Counted from the stretch's first letter, positions 18,694-27,944 are shown. The stretch: DNA of 64,000 bases from Leucobacter chromiireducens (GCF_003917135.1 NZ_RPDI01000009.1:1-64000), one strand, 5' to 3'. Numbers and translations: made by a program. Notes: a model not told the origin generated them from the letters alone.

Positions 18694-20623
18694 CGAGAAT
18701 GCGACTCTGAAACGAGATGCCGTATTCAGTGTTGGACGAGTCGTCGCCGTAGAGGGGCGACAAATACGTGTTGCCGTCGACAAACTCAAGAACAGTGCGC
18801 ATCTTCTCTACCAGGGAGAGATCGTACGGAACATCGCCGTTGGGAGCTACATCAAGATCGCCAAGGGATTTGGAGAGCTTGTAGCCTCGGTCGACGGTGA
18901 ACGCATACGAGAAGAGCGAGTCGCCTCGCCCGATTACAAGCGAAACGTCGACAGCCTTGTGCGTGAGCTCGAGGTGAGCCTGGTTGGATACTTCGAGAAC
19001 GGCCGCTTCCAGAGAGGCGTCCGAGAGATGCCTCTCCTCGATAACGAATGCTTCATCCTCAGTGAGAACGAGTTCCAGGCTATTCACACATTTGCTGACG
19101 CGAAGACCCCAACGATCCCGCTGGGTGTCCTGGCAATGGAGCCTACGCAGCCAGTCAGCATCGGGGTTGACAAGATATTCGCAAGCCACATCGGAGTGTT
19201 CGGAAACACAGGAAGCGGCAAGTCATATTCGCTCGCGAAGCTCTATCACGAGCTCTTCAAGCAGTACGGCAGTCAGCCAGGTTTCCTATACAGATCCCAG
19301 TTCGTGCTCATTGACTTCAACGGCGAATACGTCAACCGTGACGCCGAAGGTGACGATGACCATGGCGCGTCGGTAATCATCGAGGACGAACTCAAGGCTG
19401 AATACCGCTTATCAACTCGAACGACCTCCGGGGATCGCTTGCCGCTTCCCTCGTCCGCCGTAAACGATCCCGTGTTCTGGTCGATCTTGCTCGGCGCTAC
19501 AGAGAAGACTCAAGCGCCGTTCGTGTCGCGTGTTCTGAGAGGGGATTTCTGGGATCGCCTACTTCCAGATTCATCCGCACTGCTCGCGGTGATTGGAGAC
19601 ACTGTAGCGAGAGCAACCAAGAGCACCGACCCGTCAATGGATCGACTCCTGCCGCACAACTTCCTTGAAGAGATTGAAGAATGCCTGGGTGTAACGGCCT
19701 CTGGCTCTTTCAAAGCGATGGTTCAGGACTTCAAGACCAACCTGAACTATTTCACTCGGAACCACAACTTCTTTTGGGGAGGCCCAAACCCAAAATGGTC
19801 TTCCGACCAAGACTGGGAAGATTTCATCGCCAACAAGATCAAGGCTGTCACTCAAGACTTTTCCGCAGTGACCGACGTCGACCTTGTCAGGTTCAAACTC
19901 GTTCTGCAGTTCTATAAGGATGTTATTGGCGGGTTTGTGAACCGCGAGCACATTGGCCCGCTCATGAAGCGTCTTCACAGCCAGATCCACGGTATTAAAC
20001 GACTGATCACAGTCTCAGATGACACCGTAGCCTCGAAGCCGCTTACCGTCGTCTCGCTCCGTGACGTGAATCTTGAGATGCGCAAGGTCATTCCCATGAT
20101 CCTCTGTCGCCACCTCTACGAATCTAAGAAGATCACCGACCAAGCGAACGATCGCCACCTCAACCTCATCATTGACGAGGCGCACAACATCCTCTCACTG
20201 GACTCCTCTCGAGAAAACGAAGCCTGGCGAGACTATCGTTTGGAGACCTTCGAGGAAATCGTCAAAGAAGGCAGAAAATTCGGTGTCTTCCTAACTATCG
20301 CAAGCCAGCGTCCGCATGACATCTCGCCAACCATTATTTCGCAATTGCATAACTACTTTTTGCATCGTCTTGTCAATGACTTGGACATCCGGGCGATTGA
20401 GAAAGCGGTGTCCTATTTGGATCGGGTGTCATTCGAATCGATGCCGATTCTTCCAACTGGCACCTGCATCCTGTCTGGTGTCGCGGCGCAGATCCCTGTG
20501 ATGGTCAGTGTTGACGAACTGGAATCACGGTTTGCTCCCAATAGTCGAACTATGTCGATAACAACGGCATGGTCGAGTCCGCTCCCGCCACCGGACGCGA
20601 GTGGCGATGAATCGCCGTTCTAA
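18686..20623 (+). CDS. herA: HerA-type ATPase/helicase of a SIR2-HerA system
   Basis: The 645-residue protein starts at a GTG inside the end of the SIR2 gene (VFDENATLKRDAVF). A HAS-barrel-like N-terminus is followed by the HerA/FtsK-type ATPase: Walker A GNTGSGKS (173-180), Walker B NLIIDEAHNIL (D497, E498) and the TIASQRPHDIS sensor region with a likely arginine finger near the end. HerA forms a hexamer that in this pair assembles with SIR2 into a large complex. The overlap implies translational coupling. The C-terminus looks complete. It is the last gene before the tRNA-derived attachment site. Confidence 0.86.
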   Translation: MFDENATLKRDAVFSVGRVVAVEGRQIRVAVDKLKNSAHLLYQGEIVRNIAVGSYIKIAKGFGELVASVDGERIREERVASPDYKRNVDSLVRELEVSLVGYFENGRFQRGVREMPLLDNECFILSENEFQAIHTFADAKTPTIPLGVLAMEPTQPVSIGVDKIFASHIGVFGNTGSGKSYSLAKLYHELFKQYGSQPGFLYRSQFVLIDFNGEYVNRDAEGDDDHGASVIIEDELKAEYRLSTRTTSGDRLPLPSSAVNDPVFWSILLGATEKTQAPFVSRVLRGDFWDRLLPDSSALLAVIGDTVARATKSTDPSMDRLLPHNFLEEIEECLGVTASGSFKAMVQDFKTNLNYFTRNHNFFWGGPNPKWSSDQDWEDFIANKIKAVTQDFSAVTDVDLVRFKLVLQFYKDVIGGFVNREHIGPLMKRLHSQIHGIKRLITVSDDTVASKPLTVVSLRDVNLEMRKVIPMILCRHLYESKKITDQANDRHLNLIIDEAHNILSLDSSRENEAWRDYRLETFEEIVKEGRKFGVFLTIASQRPHDISPTIISQLHNYFLHRLVNDLDIRAIEKAVSYLDRVSFESMPILPTGTCILSGVAAQIPVMVSVDELESRFAPNSRTMSITTAWSSPLPPPDASGDESPF

Positions 20624-20840
20624 GACGAAACGGGGAGCGCCTGGGACCGAATTAGGGATCGTCGCCGAGCCGGCTGACGTAAACCCCACATAAACTCATC
20701 TCGTGGCGTCGCCGGAACTGCGATTCTAGTGGGCCAATCTAGTGGCCAACGTCCTGCAAAGCATGAAATCTGTGACGCGCTGTGCAACGTGAGAAAGAGA
20801 ATAACCCCGGTCAAGTGGGGTAAATCGGTCAGCTTCTTAC
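20624..20840. other. Gap before the attachment site
   Basis: No gene is seen here. Two near-identical words (TCTAGTGGGCCA and TCTAGTGGCCA) lie around 20725-20750, about 100 bases before the tRNA-derived site. They could be integrase arm-binding repeats; this is inference. Confidence 0.3.
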
Positions 20841-20884
20841 CTGGGGGTCAGGGGGTCGCAGGTTCAAATCCTGTCAGCCCGACC
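20841..20884 (+). other. attachment site: 3' part of a tRNA gene, probably tRNA-Pro(GGG)
   Basis: The stretch reads as an anticodon loop with GGG, a variable region, a T arm (GCAGG-TTCAAAT-CCTGT), the acceptor 3' strand CAGCCCG and the discriminator region ACC. The bases upstream do not pair to give a 5' half, so the tRNA is not complete here. A tRNA 3' end next to excisionase and integrase genes is the classic footprint of tyrosine-integrase insertion. An 18-bp core (20852-20869) recurs at 28128-28145. Confidence 0.75.
20852..20869 (+). repeat. att core direct repeat, left copy
   Basis: GGGGTCGCAGGTTCAAAT is identical to 28128-28145. It covers the variable region and T arm of the tRNA fragment. 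The two copies would be attL and attR of a 7.3-kb element. Confidence 0.75.
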
Positions 20885-20885
20885 G

Positions 20886-20921
20886 AAAAGCCGCGGAAAC
20901 TCAAGGGTTTCCGCGGCTTTT
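20886..20921 (+). terminator. Perfect intrinsic terminator after the tRNA 3' end
   Basis: The 15-bp perfect stem AAAAGCCGCGGAAAC / GTTTCCGCGGCTTTT has a 6-base loop. The T-run at its 3' edge fits a Rho-independent terminator. It sits right after the tRNA acceptor end, as expected for the original tRNA gene. Confidence 0.9.
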
Positions 20922-21052
20922 GAGGTTGGTAGATTTGATCTTCCCGACGAAAACCCGACGAAAACTCCTCCCGACGCAGGTGTTCTCGACTTCCCCGACC
21001 GGATACTTCCCGTTGGTTCCGGTCGCTGTTTCAGGGTGTGCACCTGTCCTCC

Positions 21053-21301
21053 ATGGATACGCAGCACCCCACCCCTCAGCCCCCGCCGGGGCTCGAACCG
21101 CTCCTCAGCATCGAGGAGTTGGCGACGTACCTCGGCATCCCCATTTCGACGCTCTACGACTGGCGGGTGCGCGGCCACGGCCCACGCGCGCATCGCTTCG
21201 GCAAGCATCTGAAGTTCGCGCTCTCCGACGTGCGCGCATGGATGGCGACGCAGCGCGAGCCAGAACCCGCTGCCGAGCCGGCATCGCTGGATCGGGGGTG
21301 A
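21053..21301 (+). CDS. xis: Excisionase-like helix-turn-helix protein
   Basis: The 82-residue protein has a MerR/excisionase-type winged helix (LLSIEELATYLGIPISTLYD, then WRVRGHGPRAHRFG and KFALSDVRAWM). Such proteins bend DNA at attachment sites and direct the integrase to excise. It lies between the tRNA-derived site and the integrase-like gene, four bases before the latter, the usual order in actinobacterial integrative elements. The ATG giving MDTQHPTPQ is preferred; a GTG 15 bases upstream is possible. No strong ribosome site is seen for either. Confidence 0.82.
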   Translation: MDTQHPTPQPPPGLEPLLSIEELATYLGIPISTLYDWRVRGHGPRAHRFGKHLKFALSDVRAWMATQREPEPAAEPASLDRG

Positions 21302-21305
21302 TGGC

Positions 21306-23420
21306 ATGAGTAGGCCCCGCCTCACCATCGGCACCTACGGCGACATCGGCTATCAAGCCGCCTCCTCCGGACGCATGACCGCCTACGCGCGTTACCGCGA
21401 TTGGGATGGAATGACCCGAGTTGTGCAGGCCACCGCGCAAACGCAGAAGGCCGCAGAGCGGGCGCTGAAAGCGAAACTCGCCGAGCGCACCCTGTACCAG
21501 CCGACGGCGGGCACGCTGACCCCAGATAGCCCGTTCGAGGACTTGGTTGCCTACTGGCTCGCTGACCTTGACCTAGACGACCGCCTCTCGCCGAGCACGC
21601 GGCAGTTGTACGAGCGGAACATGCGCACACTCGTGACCCCCGCGTTCAGAGGGCTCACGCTTCGCGAGATCGGGGTCGCGCGGTGTGACCAGTTCTTGAA
21701 GCACCTGTCGAAGCAGAGTTACAACCGAGCACGACAGGCTCGCGTCTCGCTTCGGCTCGCGTTCGCCCTCGCCGTGCGCCACGAGGTGTTACCGAGGAAC
21801 CCGCTCGATCACGTCGGACGCTTGCGGAAACCACCGCACACGCCCGACGCGCTCCCGGCAGTCGGTCGTGGTGGTGTGCTCGAGACGGCGATCCACGCGC
21901 GCGGACGCAGTTACGACATGACCGAACTCCACCGCTGCATCAGCCCCGAATACGCGGCATTGACGCTCACGATGCGCGACCGGGAGAACCCCGACGATGT
22001 GTTCGACAAACTCGCCGCGATGGGGCTCGTGACCCTGCACGAGAGTGAGGACGAGGCCCGGGACCAGATCACCGAACAAGCCCAAGACGGTGAGGTGATC
22101 ACCGTCGCAACGAACGAGGAAGCCGCCGCCTTGAACGAGCGCATCCGCGTCGCACGCGTCGAGCACGGCGAGGTCGACGACACGTTGACCGCGACCGGGA
22201 ACGATGGCCTCGCGATGGGCGCGGGCGACCTGATTCAGGCCCGCAAGAACGACACCACGATTGGGGTCGCGAACCGGCAACAGTGGATCGTGCGTCAGAT
22301 CACCGAGGACGGTACTGTGTACGCCCGAGAAGTCGGTGACCGCGGCAAGAAAGCGCTCCGCATCGTCGCGCTCCCGCCCGAGTATGTGGCCGAGCACATG
22401 CACCTGTCCTATGCCGCGACCGCGTACGGCGTCCAGGGCACGACCGTTGATACCTCGCACACGATCCTCTCTAGTGCGACGAGTGCAGCGGGCGTCTACG
22501 TCGGCATGACAAGAGGCCGCGAGACCAACCGGCTGCACGTCGTGGCCGAGAACCTGAATGACGCTCGCGCGCAGTTTGTCGCCGCGATGGGACGCGACTC
22601 TGCTGACCGTGGCCTCGACCACGCCACACAGCAAGCAAAGGAGGCCGTGCGTGGCCTTATCGCGGACGGCCCAGTGCAGCGAGTCAATGAAGCAATCGCC
22701 AGACTGACCGCCGAAGTCGAGAAGGCTGAGCAGTCTGCGGCACGCTGGACACAGAGCGCCGCGAAGTTCGACGCACAGCGCGCGGCGCACCGAACAGAAC
22801 GAGAAGAGCACGACGCACTTGTGCGCGAGGCCAAGGTCGCCGCTGAGTTGATGCGAGCCGAGGTCACCGAACCTCTTGCGATTGAGGCCGAAGCGGATGG
22901 AGCCGCCGCTATTGCCGCGTCGGACGCCGAGATGGCAGCGACAGCGCGACTCGCGAACGCAGGCCGGTTCGGGAAGCGCAGGGCTCGCGCCGAGCAGCGC
23001 GCCGCGACCGATCACGTCGATACTGTCCGGGCACAGGTGCGCGCCGATTGGGGTACCGAACCGCCGTACACCGCCGAGTTGCTTCCGGCGTGGGCGGCGC
23101 GCCAAGCCGCGACTCGTGCCGAGCGAGACCCGCGCGTGCTCGACGCCGCACGAACAGTAGGGGTCCTGACCGCAGACGGCACAGCGATGGTGGAGCGGCA
23201 GGAGCAAGAGCGTCGCGCGCTGGGAATTCGCGAGTACGGCCCAACCCAGGCGCGGCGTATGCGGAACGGCATGGGTGGGATCAAGCCGCACAGCAAAGCC
23301 CGAGAAGCCGCCTCTAATGCCGCCATCGCGCGGCGGGAAGTCGAGGAGCTGCGCGCCCTGCCAGTTACCGAAGCCGCCACGCGGCTCGACGCGCAACAGG
23401 CGGCCTCTGAGGAATCTTGA
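21306..23420 (+). pseudogene. In-frame chimera: integrase N-terminus fused to relaxase C-terminus
   Basis: The 704-codon open frame joins two unrelated proteins. Residues 1-183 match the arm and core-binding domains of the integrase at 12517 (RDWDGMTRVVQ, LYERNMRTLV, ARCDQFLKHLSKQSYNRARQ). The match ends at TPDAL. From residue 184 it is a MobF relaxase C-terminal half, entering inside helicase motif III (PAVGRGGVLE) and continuing through the late helicase motifs (YAATAYGVQGTTVDTSH, VYVGMTRGRETNRLHV) and a coiled tail. The integrase catalytic R-H-R-H-Y residues, the relaxase nuclease domain and Walker A/B are all missing. A deletion that happened to keep frame is the simplest origin. It is typed as a pseudogene because neither activity can remain; a residual DNA-binding product is possible. 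Confidence 0.8.
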
Positions 23421-23569
23421 CGCCTCGCCGACGTGCGCAGGCGGCGGCTTGGCGACCCGTTCGTACGCGGCTCGGATCGCACCGACCCGCGCCGAGAAGG
23501 CCCAGGCCGCAGCCTGTGAAGCACCCCACCTCCTGTTCAGATAAAGAACCTTCGGCGTACACTGAGAGC

Positions 23570-23824
23570 ATGTCTATGGACGTTGCCGAGGTTGAGCAGG
23601 CGATGCTCGCGCTAGACAAGCGCGACCTCGCCGCGCTGATCCATCGCGGCATTCAGGCTCTTGATGAGATTGAGACGGAAGCGCCGCAGTCGGAAATCGA
23701 TGCGGCGTGGAACGCGGAGTTCCGCCGTCGCATTGACGAAGTCGATTCGGGGCAGGTCGAACTCTTGACCGCTGACGACGTTGACGCGAGTGTGAACGAA
23801 CTCCTGGCGAAGTTCCAGGGCTGA
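23570..23824 (+). CDS. Addiction-module antitoxin (RelB/Unstab_antitox type)
   Basis: The 84-residue acidic protein has the pattern of small addiction-module antitoxins: an N-terminal helix (VEQAMLALDKRDLAALIHRG) followed by EIDAAWNAEFRRRIDEVDSG and a C-terminal toxin-binding strand/helix. It would neutralise the toxin encoded 14 bases downstream and repress the operon. A second ATG two codons in is an alternative start. The pair lies between the chimeric gene and the ABC-3C operon, where it would stabilise the element. Confidence 0.8.
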   Translation: MSMDVAEVEQAMLALDKRDLAALIHRGIQALDEIETEAPQSEIDAAWNAEFRRRIDEVDSGQVELLTADDVDASVNELLAKFQG

Positions 23825-23838
23825 TCGCTCTGCTCCGC

Positions 23839-24138
23839 GTGCATCCTGAGACGGCAGAAGAACTCCTCGACGCGATCCAGCACTATGAAGAGTGGGCTGG
23901 GTCTGAGGCGGCGTTCGCTGTCGCCGCGAAGAAGGCCCGCACCGATGCCGCGGAGTCGCCGAATGCCTGGCCTCCTGTCGAGCACTGGAAGCCGCCGCCG
24001 CTGGTTCGTAGTCGTCGAATCGGCAACTTCCCCTACCGCGTCATCTACTACTCGCGCGGAGATGTGGTGGCAGTGATCGCCTACGCACACGAGAAGCGTC
24101 GCCCCGGCTACTGGGGCCGTCGTGCTGAACGACGATAA
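23839..24138 (+). CDS. RelE/ParE-type toxin
   Basis: The 99-residue protein has the RelE/ParE fold signature: an N-terminal helix pair (ETAEELLDAIQHYEEWAG) and a beta-rich C-terminus ending in FPYRVIYYSRGDVVAVIAYA and HEKRRPGYW, the usual tail. Whether it is an mRNA interferase or a gyrase poison cannot be told. The GTG start leaves a 14-base gap from the antitoxin; a more upstream non-ATG start would overlap the antitoxin. Confidence 0.82.
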   Translation: MHPETAEELLDAIQHYEEWAGSEAAFAVAAKKARTDAAESPNAWPPVEHWKPPPLVRSRRIGNFPYRVIYYSRGDVVAVIAYAHEKRRPGYWGRRAERR

Positions 24139-24237
24139 CCCAGTCAGCACTTCGCGAGAAGACGACCTGATGCCTTGACCGGCAACTCGTAGGTCTTGGA
24201 TAGGCTTGAGAAAGCGAAGGAGCTGGAAGGAGAGCCT

Positions 24238-25266
24238 GTGAGCCAGAATATTGCCGTAGTTGGAAATGGCGATGTTGACTTCCGCTTTCTTGAAGTGAGA
24301 TTTGCTGGCGAGGCAGGTGCGCGCGAGGCGTTTGAGCGTCTTGTCGCCGACATCGTTGGGATCGTGCATCCTGATGTTCGAGAGATCCAGGCGAACCCAG
24401 GCGATTGGGGTATCGACGCTTACGTGGGTGATCTCGGACAAGATGGTGAGGTGCATATCTGGCAGTCGAAGTTCTACATGAACGGATTTGGCGCAACGCA
24501 GCAAGATGATGTCCGCGAATCGTATTCTTCGGCAATAGAGGCCTCGAAAGCCAATGGATACAAGATCAAATCATGGACTCTCTGCATTCCGTGCGAACTT
24601 GACGCCCCGATGTTGAAATGGTGGACAGGCTGGAAGAGGAGAAAAGAAAAAGAACTTGGCATCGTAATCCAGTTGGAAACAGCGGGGAACCTGCGACGCC
24701 GATTACAAGCGCCAGCTGGGCAGTCCGTGCGTGAGATGTATTTTTCTCCGTTGTTCAATGTGCCTCAAGAAGATGATGGCGAAGCTCCGACCCGTGGACT
24801 TCAAATGCTCCCCGAAGAGGCTGAATACGATGATGCCTTGTTCGTGCATCAGCTGAATGAAGCGGGTATCTCAGAGACAAACTCCGCTCGGGAAGCATTC
24901 TTTAACGCAGAGATACTGGAGCGTGAAATCGCGGATAAGGGCATCGGCAGAGAGCTCACCGGGCTCGCCACGTGGCGTGTTCGCGTTGCTTCTACCTGGT
25001 CAAATGCGTTCATTTCGGCATGCGAAACACCGGGGCAGCGATTGTTGCCAGGCCTCTACTCCAATGTCGTACGTTCAATCGAGAATGAACATGCCACCGA
25101 AGCAAACGCACTCAGAGCTCATGTGCTTCACGGGGTCGGACTGCTTCATCAGTCCGTGGATAACGGGAAAGCAGGTTGGGTGCGCGATTGGAGAAGAGTC
25201 GCCGCAGACTTCCTTGATGGCGCGCTAAGTAACATCTCTGAAAGCGAAGGGGAGCAGGATGGTTGA
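24238..25266 (+). CDS. Mrr-like restriction-endonuclease-fold protein (effector of an ABC-3C-like system)
   Basis: The 342-residue protein has a PD-(D/E)XK nuclease core near its N-terminus: GDWGIDAYVG (D60), E71 and the IWQSKFY strand with the Q-x-K pair (Q76, K78). This is the arrangement of Mrr-type nucleases. The rest is helical without a recognised domain. AAGGAG sits before the chosen GTG; a TTG 42 bases upstream is less likely. Its stop overlaps the next gene by eight bases. Gene order nuclease, small middle protein, Rad50-like ATPase is that of ABC three-component conflict systems, where the first gene is the effector. Base composition is distinctly less GC-rich than the flanks. Confidence 0.75.
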   Translation: MSQNIAVVGNGDVDFRFLEVRFAGEAGAREAFERLVADIVGIVHPDVREIQANPGDWGIDAYVGDLGQDGEVHIWQSKFYMNGFGATQQDDVRESYSSAIEASKANGYKIKSWTLCIPCELDAPMLKWWTGWKRRKEKELGIVIQLETAGNLRRRLQAPAGQSVREMYFSPLFNVPQEDDGEAPTRGLQMLPEEAEYDDALFVHQLNEAGISETNSAREAFFNAEILEREIADKGIGRELTGLATWRVRVASTWSNAFISACETPGQRLLPGLYSNVVRSIENEHATEANALRAHVLHGVGLLHQSVDNGKAGWVRDWRRVAADFLDGALSNISESEGEQDG

Positions 25267-25864
25267 GAAGCCCGACGCGCAGAAAGAAGCCGTTCTCCCA
25301 TTTCGCGCTGAATCGATTCCTGCGTTTAGGATGGCACAGCTTTTGCTCGTCTTAGAGAGCGCCCTCCAGCACGAGAAGAAACTTAACTTGGAACGCCTGT
25401 CCGTGATTGAGTTCCTTGCCGCAAACCCTTTCCTAGTTCTTCCGGCGGGCTCAGAAGCCTCCAACAGACTAAGGCTGCAGGGCTTTGGTCGACATTCCAT
25501 CGACTATGCTTCACCAGGCCAGCGGTATGTCTCTCGACGCGAAAGAATTTCTTCGGATGCTGCTCAACTGGTCTCTTTAGGGCTAGCAAGCATCTCTGCG
25601 TTTGACGGGCAAAGGGTGATTACCATCACTCAATCCGGAAATAATGCGGCGGATACTCTTTGCTCGGTGTACGCCGACGCTTACCGGCAAAGCTTGCAAG
25701 CGGTTCTTCCAATAGTTACCAAACTCACATCAAAGAAGTTGCGCGAGAAATTGGAAGATTGGCTTCGTGTGGATTCAGTTCTCTTCGATCTTTTTGACGC
25801 ACCATCAGCTGACGAGCTAGGCGCCGAGCTCTCATCGCTTCCTCTTCCAGGCGCTCTTTTCTAG
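25259..25864 (+). CDS. ABC-3C middle component-like protein
   Basis: The 201-residue protein has no catalytic motif. It looks like a helical, winged-helix-type adaptor (LNLERLSVIEFLAANPF; RISSDAAQLVSLGLASISAF; VITITQSGNNAADTL). Its size and place between an effector nuclease and an SMC/Rad50-like ATPase fit the middle component of ABC three-component systems, thought to link effector and ATPase. The ATG overlaps the nuclease stop and the ATPase begins 10 bases after its own stop, so all three are one operon. The function is inferred from context. Confidence 0.65.
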   Translation: MVEKPDAQKEAVLPFRAESIPAFRMAQLLLVLESALQHEKKLNLERLSVIEFLAANPFLVLPAGSEASNRLRLQGFGRHSIDYASPGQRYVSRRERISSDAAQLVSLGLASISAFDGQRVITITQSGNNAADTLCSVYADAYRQSLQAVLPIVTKLTSKKLREKLEDWLRVDSVLFDLFDAPSADELGAELSSLPLPGALF

Positions 25865-25874
25865 GAATCACAGC

Positions 25875-27944
25875 ATGACATCCCCCGCATTCAATATTCG
25901 AGCTCTTCGACTGGTGGGCGCCCTTCGCTCATATCAAGTTAATTTCACCGATTCGGATGATGCCGATCGTATTCGCGACCTTTCCATCATTGCTGGAGAG
26001 ATCAGCACAGGTAAGACGACCGTGCTGGAGTTTATCGACTGGTGTCTAGGTGCAAAAGAACATCCTGAACACGATGAAATAGTGGCGAATGTGCGTTCGG
26101 CTCAGCTCGCTATTGATATCTCGCAGTCAGAAGAAGCTGAAGCGAAGCAACGCCGATACGTTATCGAACGGCCGTTGGGCATGGCGTCCACGAAAGCATT
26201 CCTCTATGAGGGGGATTTCGACTCAATGGTCGCCCCTCCCGTGCGCTCATTCACATACGATCCCGCCGAATCGGAATCCCTTTCTCATTACCTGCTTCAG
26301 TTATGCGGACTAAGTGGCCTACGGCTTGACCAAGCCCCAACGCAGGTGGATTCGAAAACTAGCGTACTGAGCTTTCGAGACCTGCAACCGCTGTGGTTTC
26401 TCACGAATCGACGTCTCGACAATGGCAATCTGGCTCTTGAACATCATCCTCATCGATCGATCAAGTTGAACCAAGTCGTCAACATTCTTTTCGGGGTCTC
26501 AGACAATGATGGTTCTTACTTGTCGCGCGCTGTCGAGGAACTTGGGGCTGAAGAACGGGAGCTTGGCCGCGCCGTTCAAACACTGCGTGCGTTCATGTCC
26601 GACGCAGGGTTCACTAGCATCGAAGAGCTGGACGAAGAAAGCGACAAACTAAGGGTTCAGTCGGCTTCCCTTTCTGCCCGAATTAGAGTTATCGATGATC
26701 GAGTCGCGGCAAGAAGCGACTTCACATCCGAACTTCGTGGAGAGTACGCAAGCGCGCAAAGAGAAGCGCAACGTGTTCAGCTTAAGTTACGTGATCGGGA
26801 GACGCTTGCGAGCAGGCTTGAGCCTTTGAGAGCGCAGTATGCAGATGAGATCCGTCGACTTGACCTGGTTGCGGAATCCATCACCCTGTTTGATTCTCTA
26901 ACAGTGGTTACCTGTCCAGTGTGCCAGAGCAAATTGGAGGACTCTCCTTGCGTTGAAGATCAACGCTGCTCACTTTGCCATACAGAACTCACTCCCGGCG
27001 AAGCCAGCACGCCACTTGATCTCTCTTCAGAACACCGAAGCCTCACGCTTCGGTTGAACCAACTCTTGAAGTTCTCTCAGGAGGTTCGTTCCGAGGCCGA
27101 ATCGCTTCGGAATGATCTAGACGAGGTGCGCAAACGCGCGGCTCGTGCGCAGGACTCGCTTGATTCAGCATCAGCGGAGGTTATATCTCCCTATCTTGCC
27201 GAGCGGGATCAGATTCAGCGAGAACTGGTGCAGGTTCAGGCAAGCTTGAAAACTTTGCAAAAGGCGCGGCAGATGCTCCTGCAATTGCGTCAAAGAGAAT
27301 CCGAGTTGCTACAAGTTTCGTCGGCGTTGAAGGACGCGAGAGCGCGCAAAGCGAACTACCTGGCGGAAGCTAATCCCCGGGACACAATGCTTGCTGCGGT
27401 TGCCAATCGCATGCACGAGATTCTTGTCGACTTTGAATATCCGAAGATTGATCTCGTGCGTCTCGAGAAGAATCTTGTTCCTCACGTTAGAGGAAAACGT
27501 TACGACAAAGTAGGCTCCTCGGGCGCCATGACTCTTATAGCTCTTGCATGGGAGTTGGCTCTGTTTGAAATCGCGTTTGAGAAAGGCTCGGGGCACCCCG
27601 GCTTCCTGCTCGTTGATAGCCCGCAAAAGAACTTGGTGCCCGGCTCCGTGTCGACGGTAGGCGATGCAGAAGTTGCAGAGTTGAACGCCTCGATCGCGAC
27701 TCGACGCAGACATATTGTCGATAATATCTACGCGCATGTGGAGCGCTGGCTTGCCGCGCATACCGGGGCTCAGATTATCTTTGTAGACAACCAGCCTCCA
27801 AGCAACATGGATTTACATGTGGTGATTCGTTATTCTCAGCACCCGGATCAGCCGCCGTATGGGCTGATTGACAATGAGGACGGGCGTGAAGCTTCACGTG
27901 AGTTGGAGGCGAAGGTGACCGAGCTCGGTCCGGATTCCGAATGA
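25875..27944 (+). CDS. Rad50/SMC-like ATPase of an ABC-3C-like system (DUF3732 type)
   Basis: The 689-residue protein has an ABC ATPase split by a coiled coil. Walker A is GEISTGKTT (41-49). Coiled-coil segments span about 215-345 and 385-505. A zinc-hook-like cluster lies at the apex (C347, C350 in TCPVCQSK; C365, C368 in CSLCHTEL). The C-terminal half has the signature region GSSGAMTLIALAWELALFE and a Walker B-type FLLVDSPQKN, where Asp is followed by Ser rather than Glu, as seen in DUF3732-type proteins. It probably senses DNA or a phage structure and gates the nuclease. The gene ends ~180 bases before the right att copy. Confidence 0.78.
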   Translation: MTSPAFNIRALRLVGALRSYQVNFTDSDDADRIRDLSIIAGEISTGKTTVLEFIDWCLGAKEHPEHDEIVANVRSAQLAIDISQSEEAEAKQRRYVIERPLGMASTKAFLYEGDFDSMVAPPVRSFTYDPAESESLSHYLLQLCGLSGLRLDQAPTQVDSKTSVLSFRDLQPLWFLTNRRLDNGNLALEHHPHRSIKLNQVVNILFGVSDNDGSYLSRAVEELGAEERELGRAVQTLRAFMSDAGFTSIEELDEESDKLRVQSASLSARIRVIDDRVAARSDFTSELRGEYASAQREAQRVQLKLRDRETLASRLEPLRAQYADEIRRLDLVAESITLFDSLTVVTCPVCQSKLEDSPCVEDQRCSLCHTELTPGEASTPLDLSSEHRSLTLRLNQLLKFSQEVRSEAESLRNDLDEVRKRAARAQDSLDSASAEVISPYLAERDQIQRELVQVQASLKTLQKARQMLLQLRQRESELLQVSSALKDARARKANYLAEANPRDTMLAAVANRMHEILVDFEYPKIDLVRLEKNLVPHVRGKRYDKVGSSGAMTLIALAWELALFEIAFEKGSGHPGFLLVDSPQKNLVPGSVSTVGDAEVAELNASIATRRRHIVDNIYAHVERWLAAHTGAQIIFVDNQPPSNMDLHVVIRYSQHPDQPPYGLIDNEDGREASRELEAKVTELGPDSE

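Noticed and set aside
20841-20884. Complete tRNA-Pro gene
   Set aside because: The 5' strand of the anticodon stem, the D arm and the 5' acceptor strand are missing in the preceding bases.
21789-23396. 535-codon minus-strand open frame
   Set aside because: It lies antisense to the relaxase-like half of the chimeric gene and shows the Arg/Gly/Val-rich composition of a GC-rich shadow frame.
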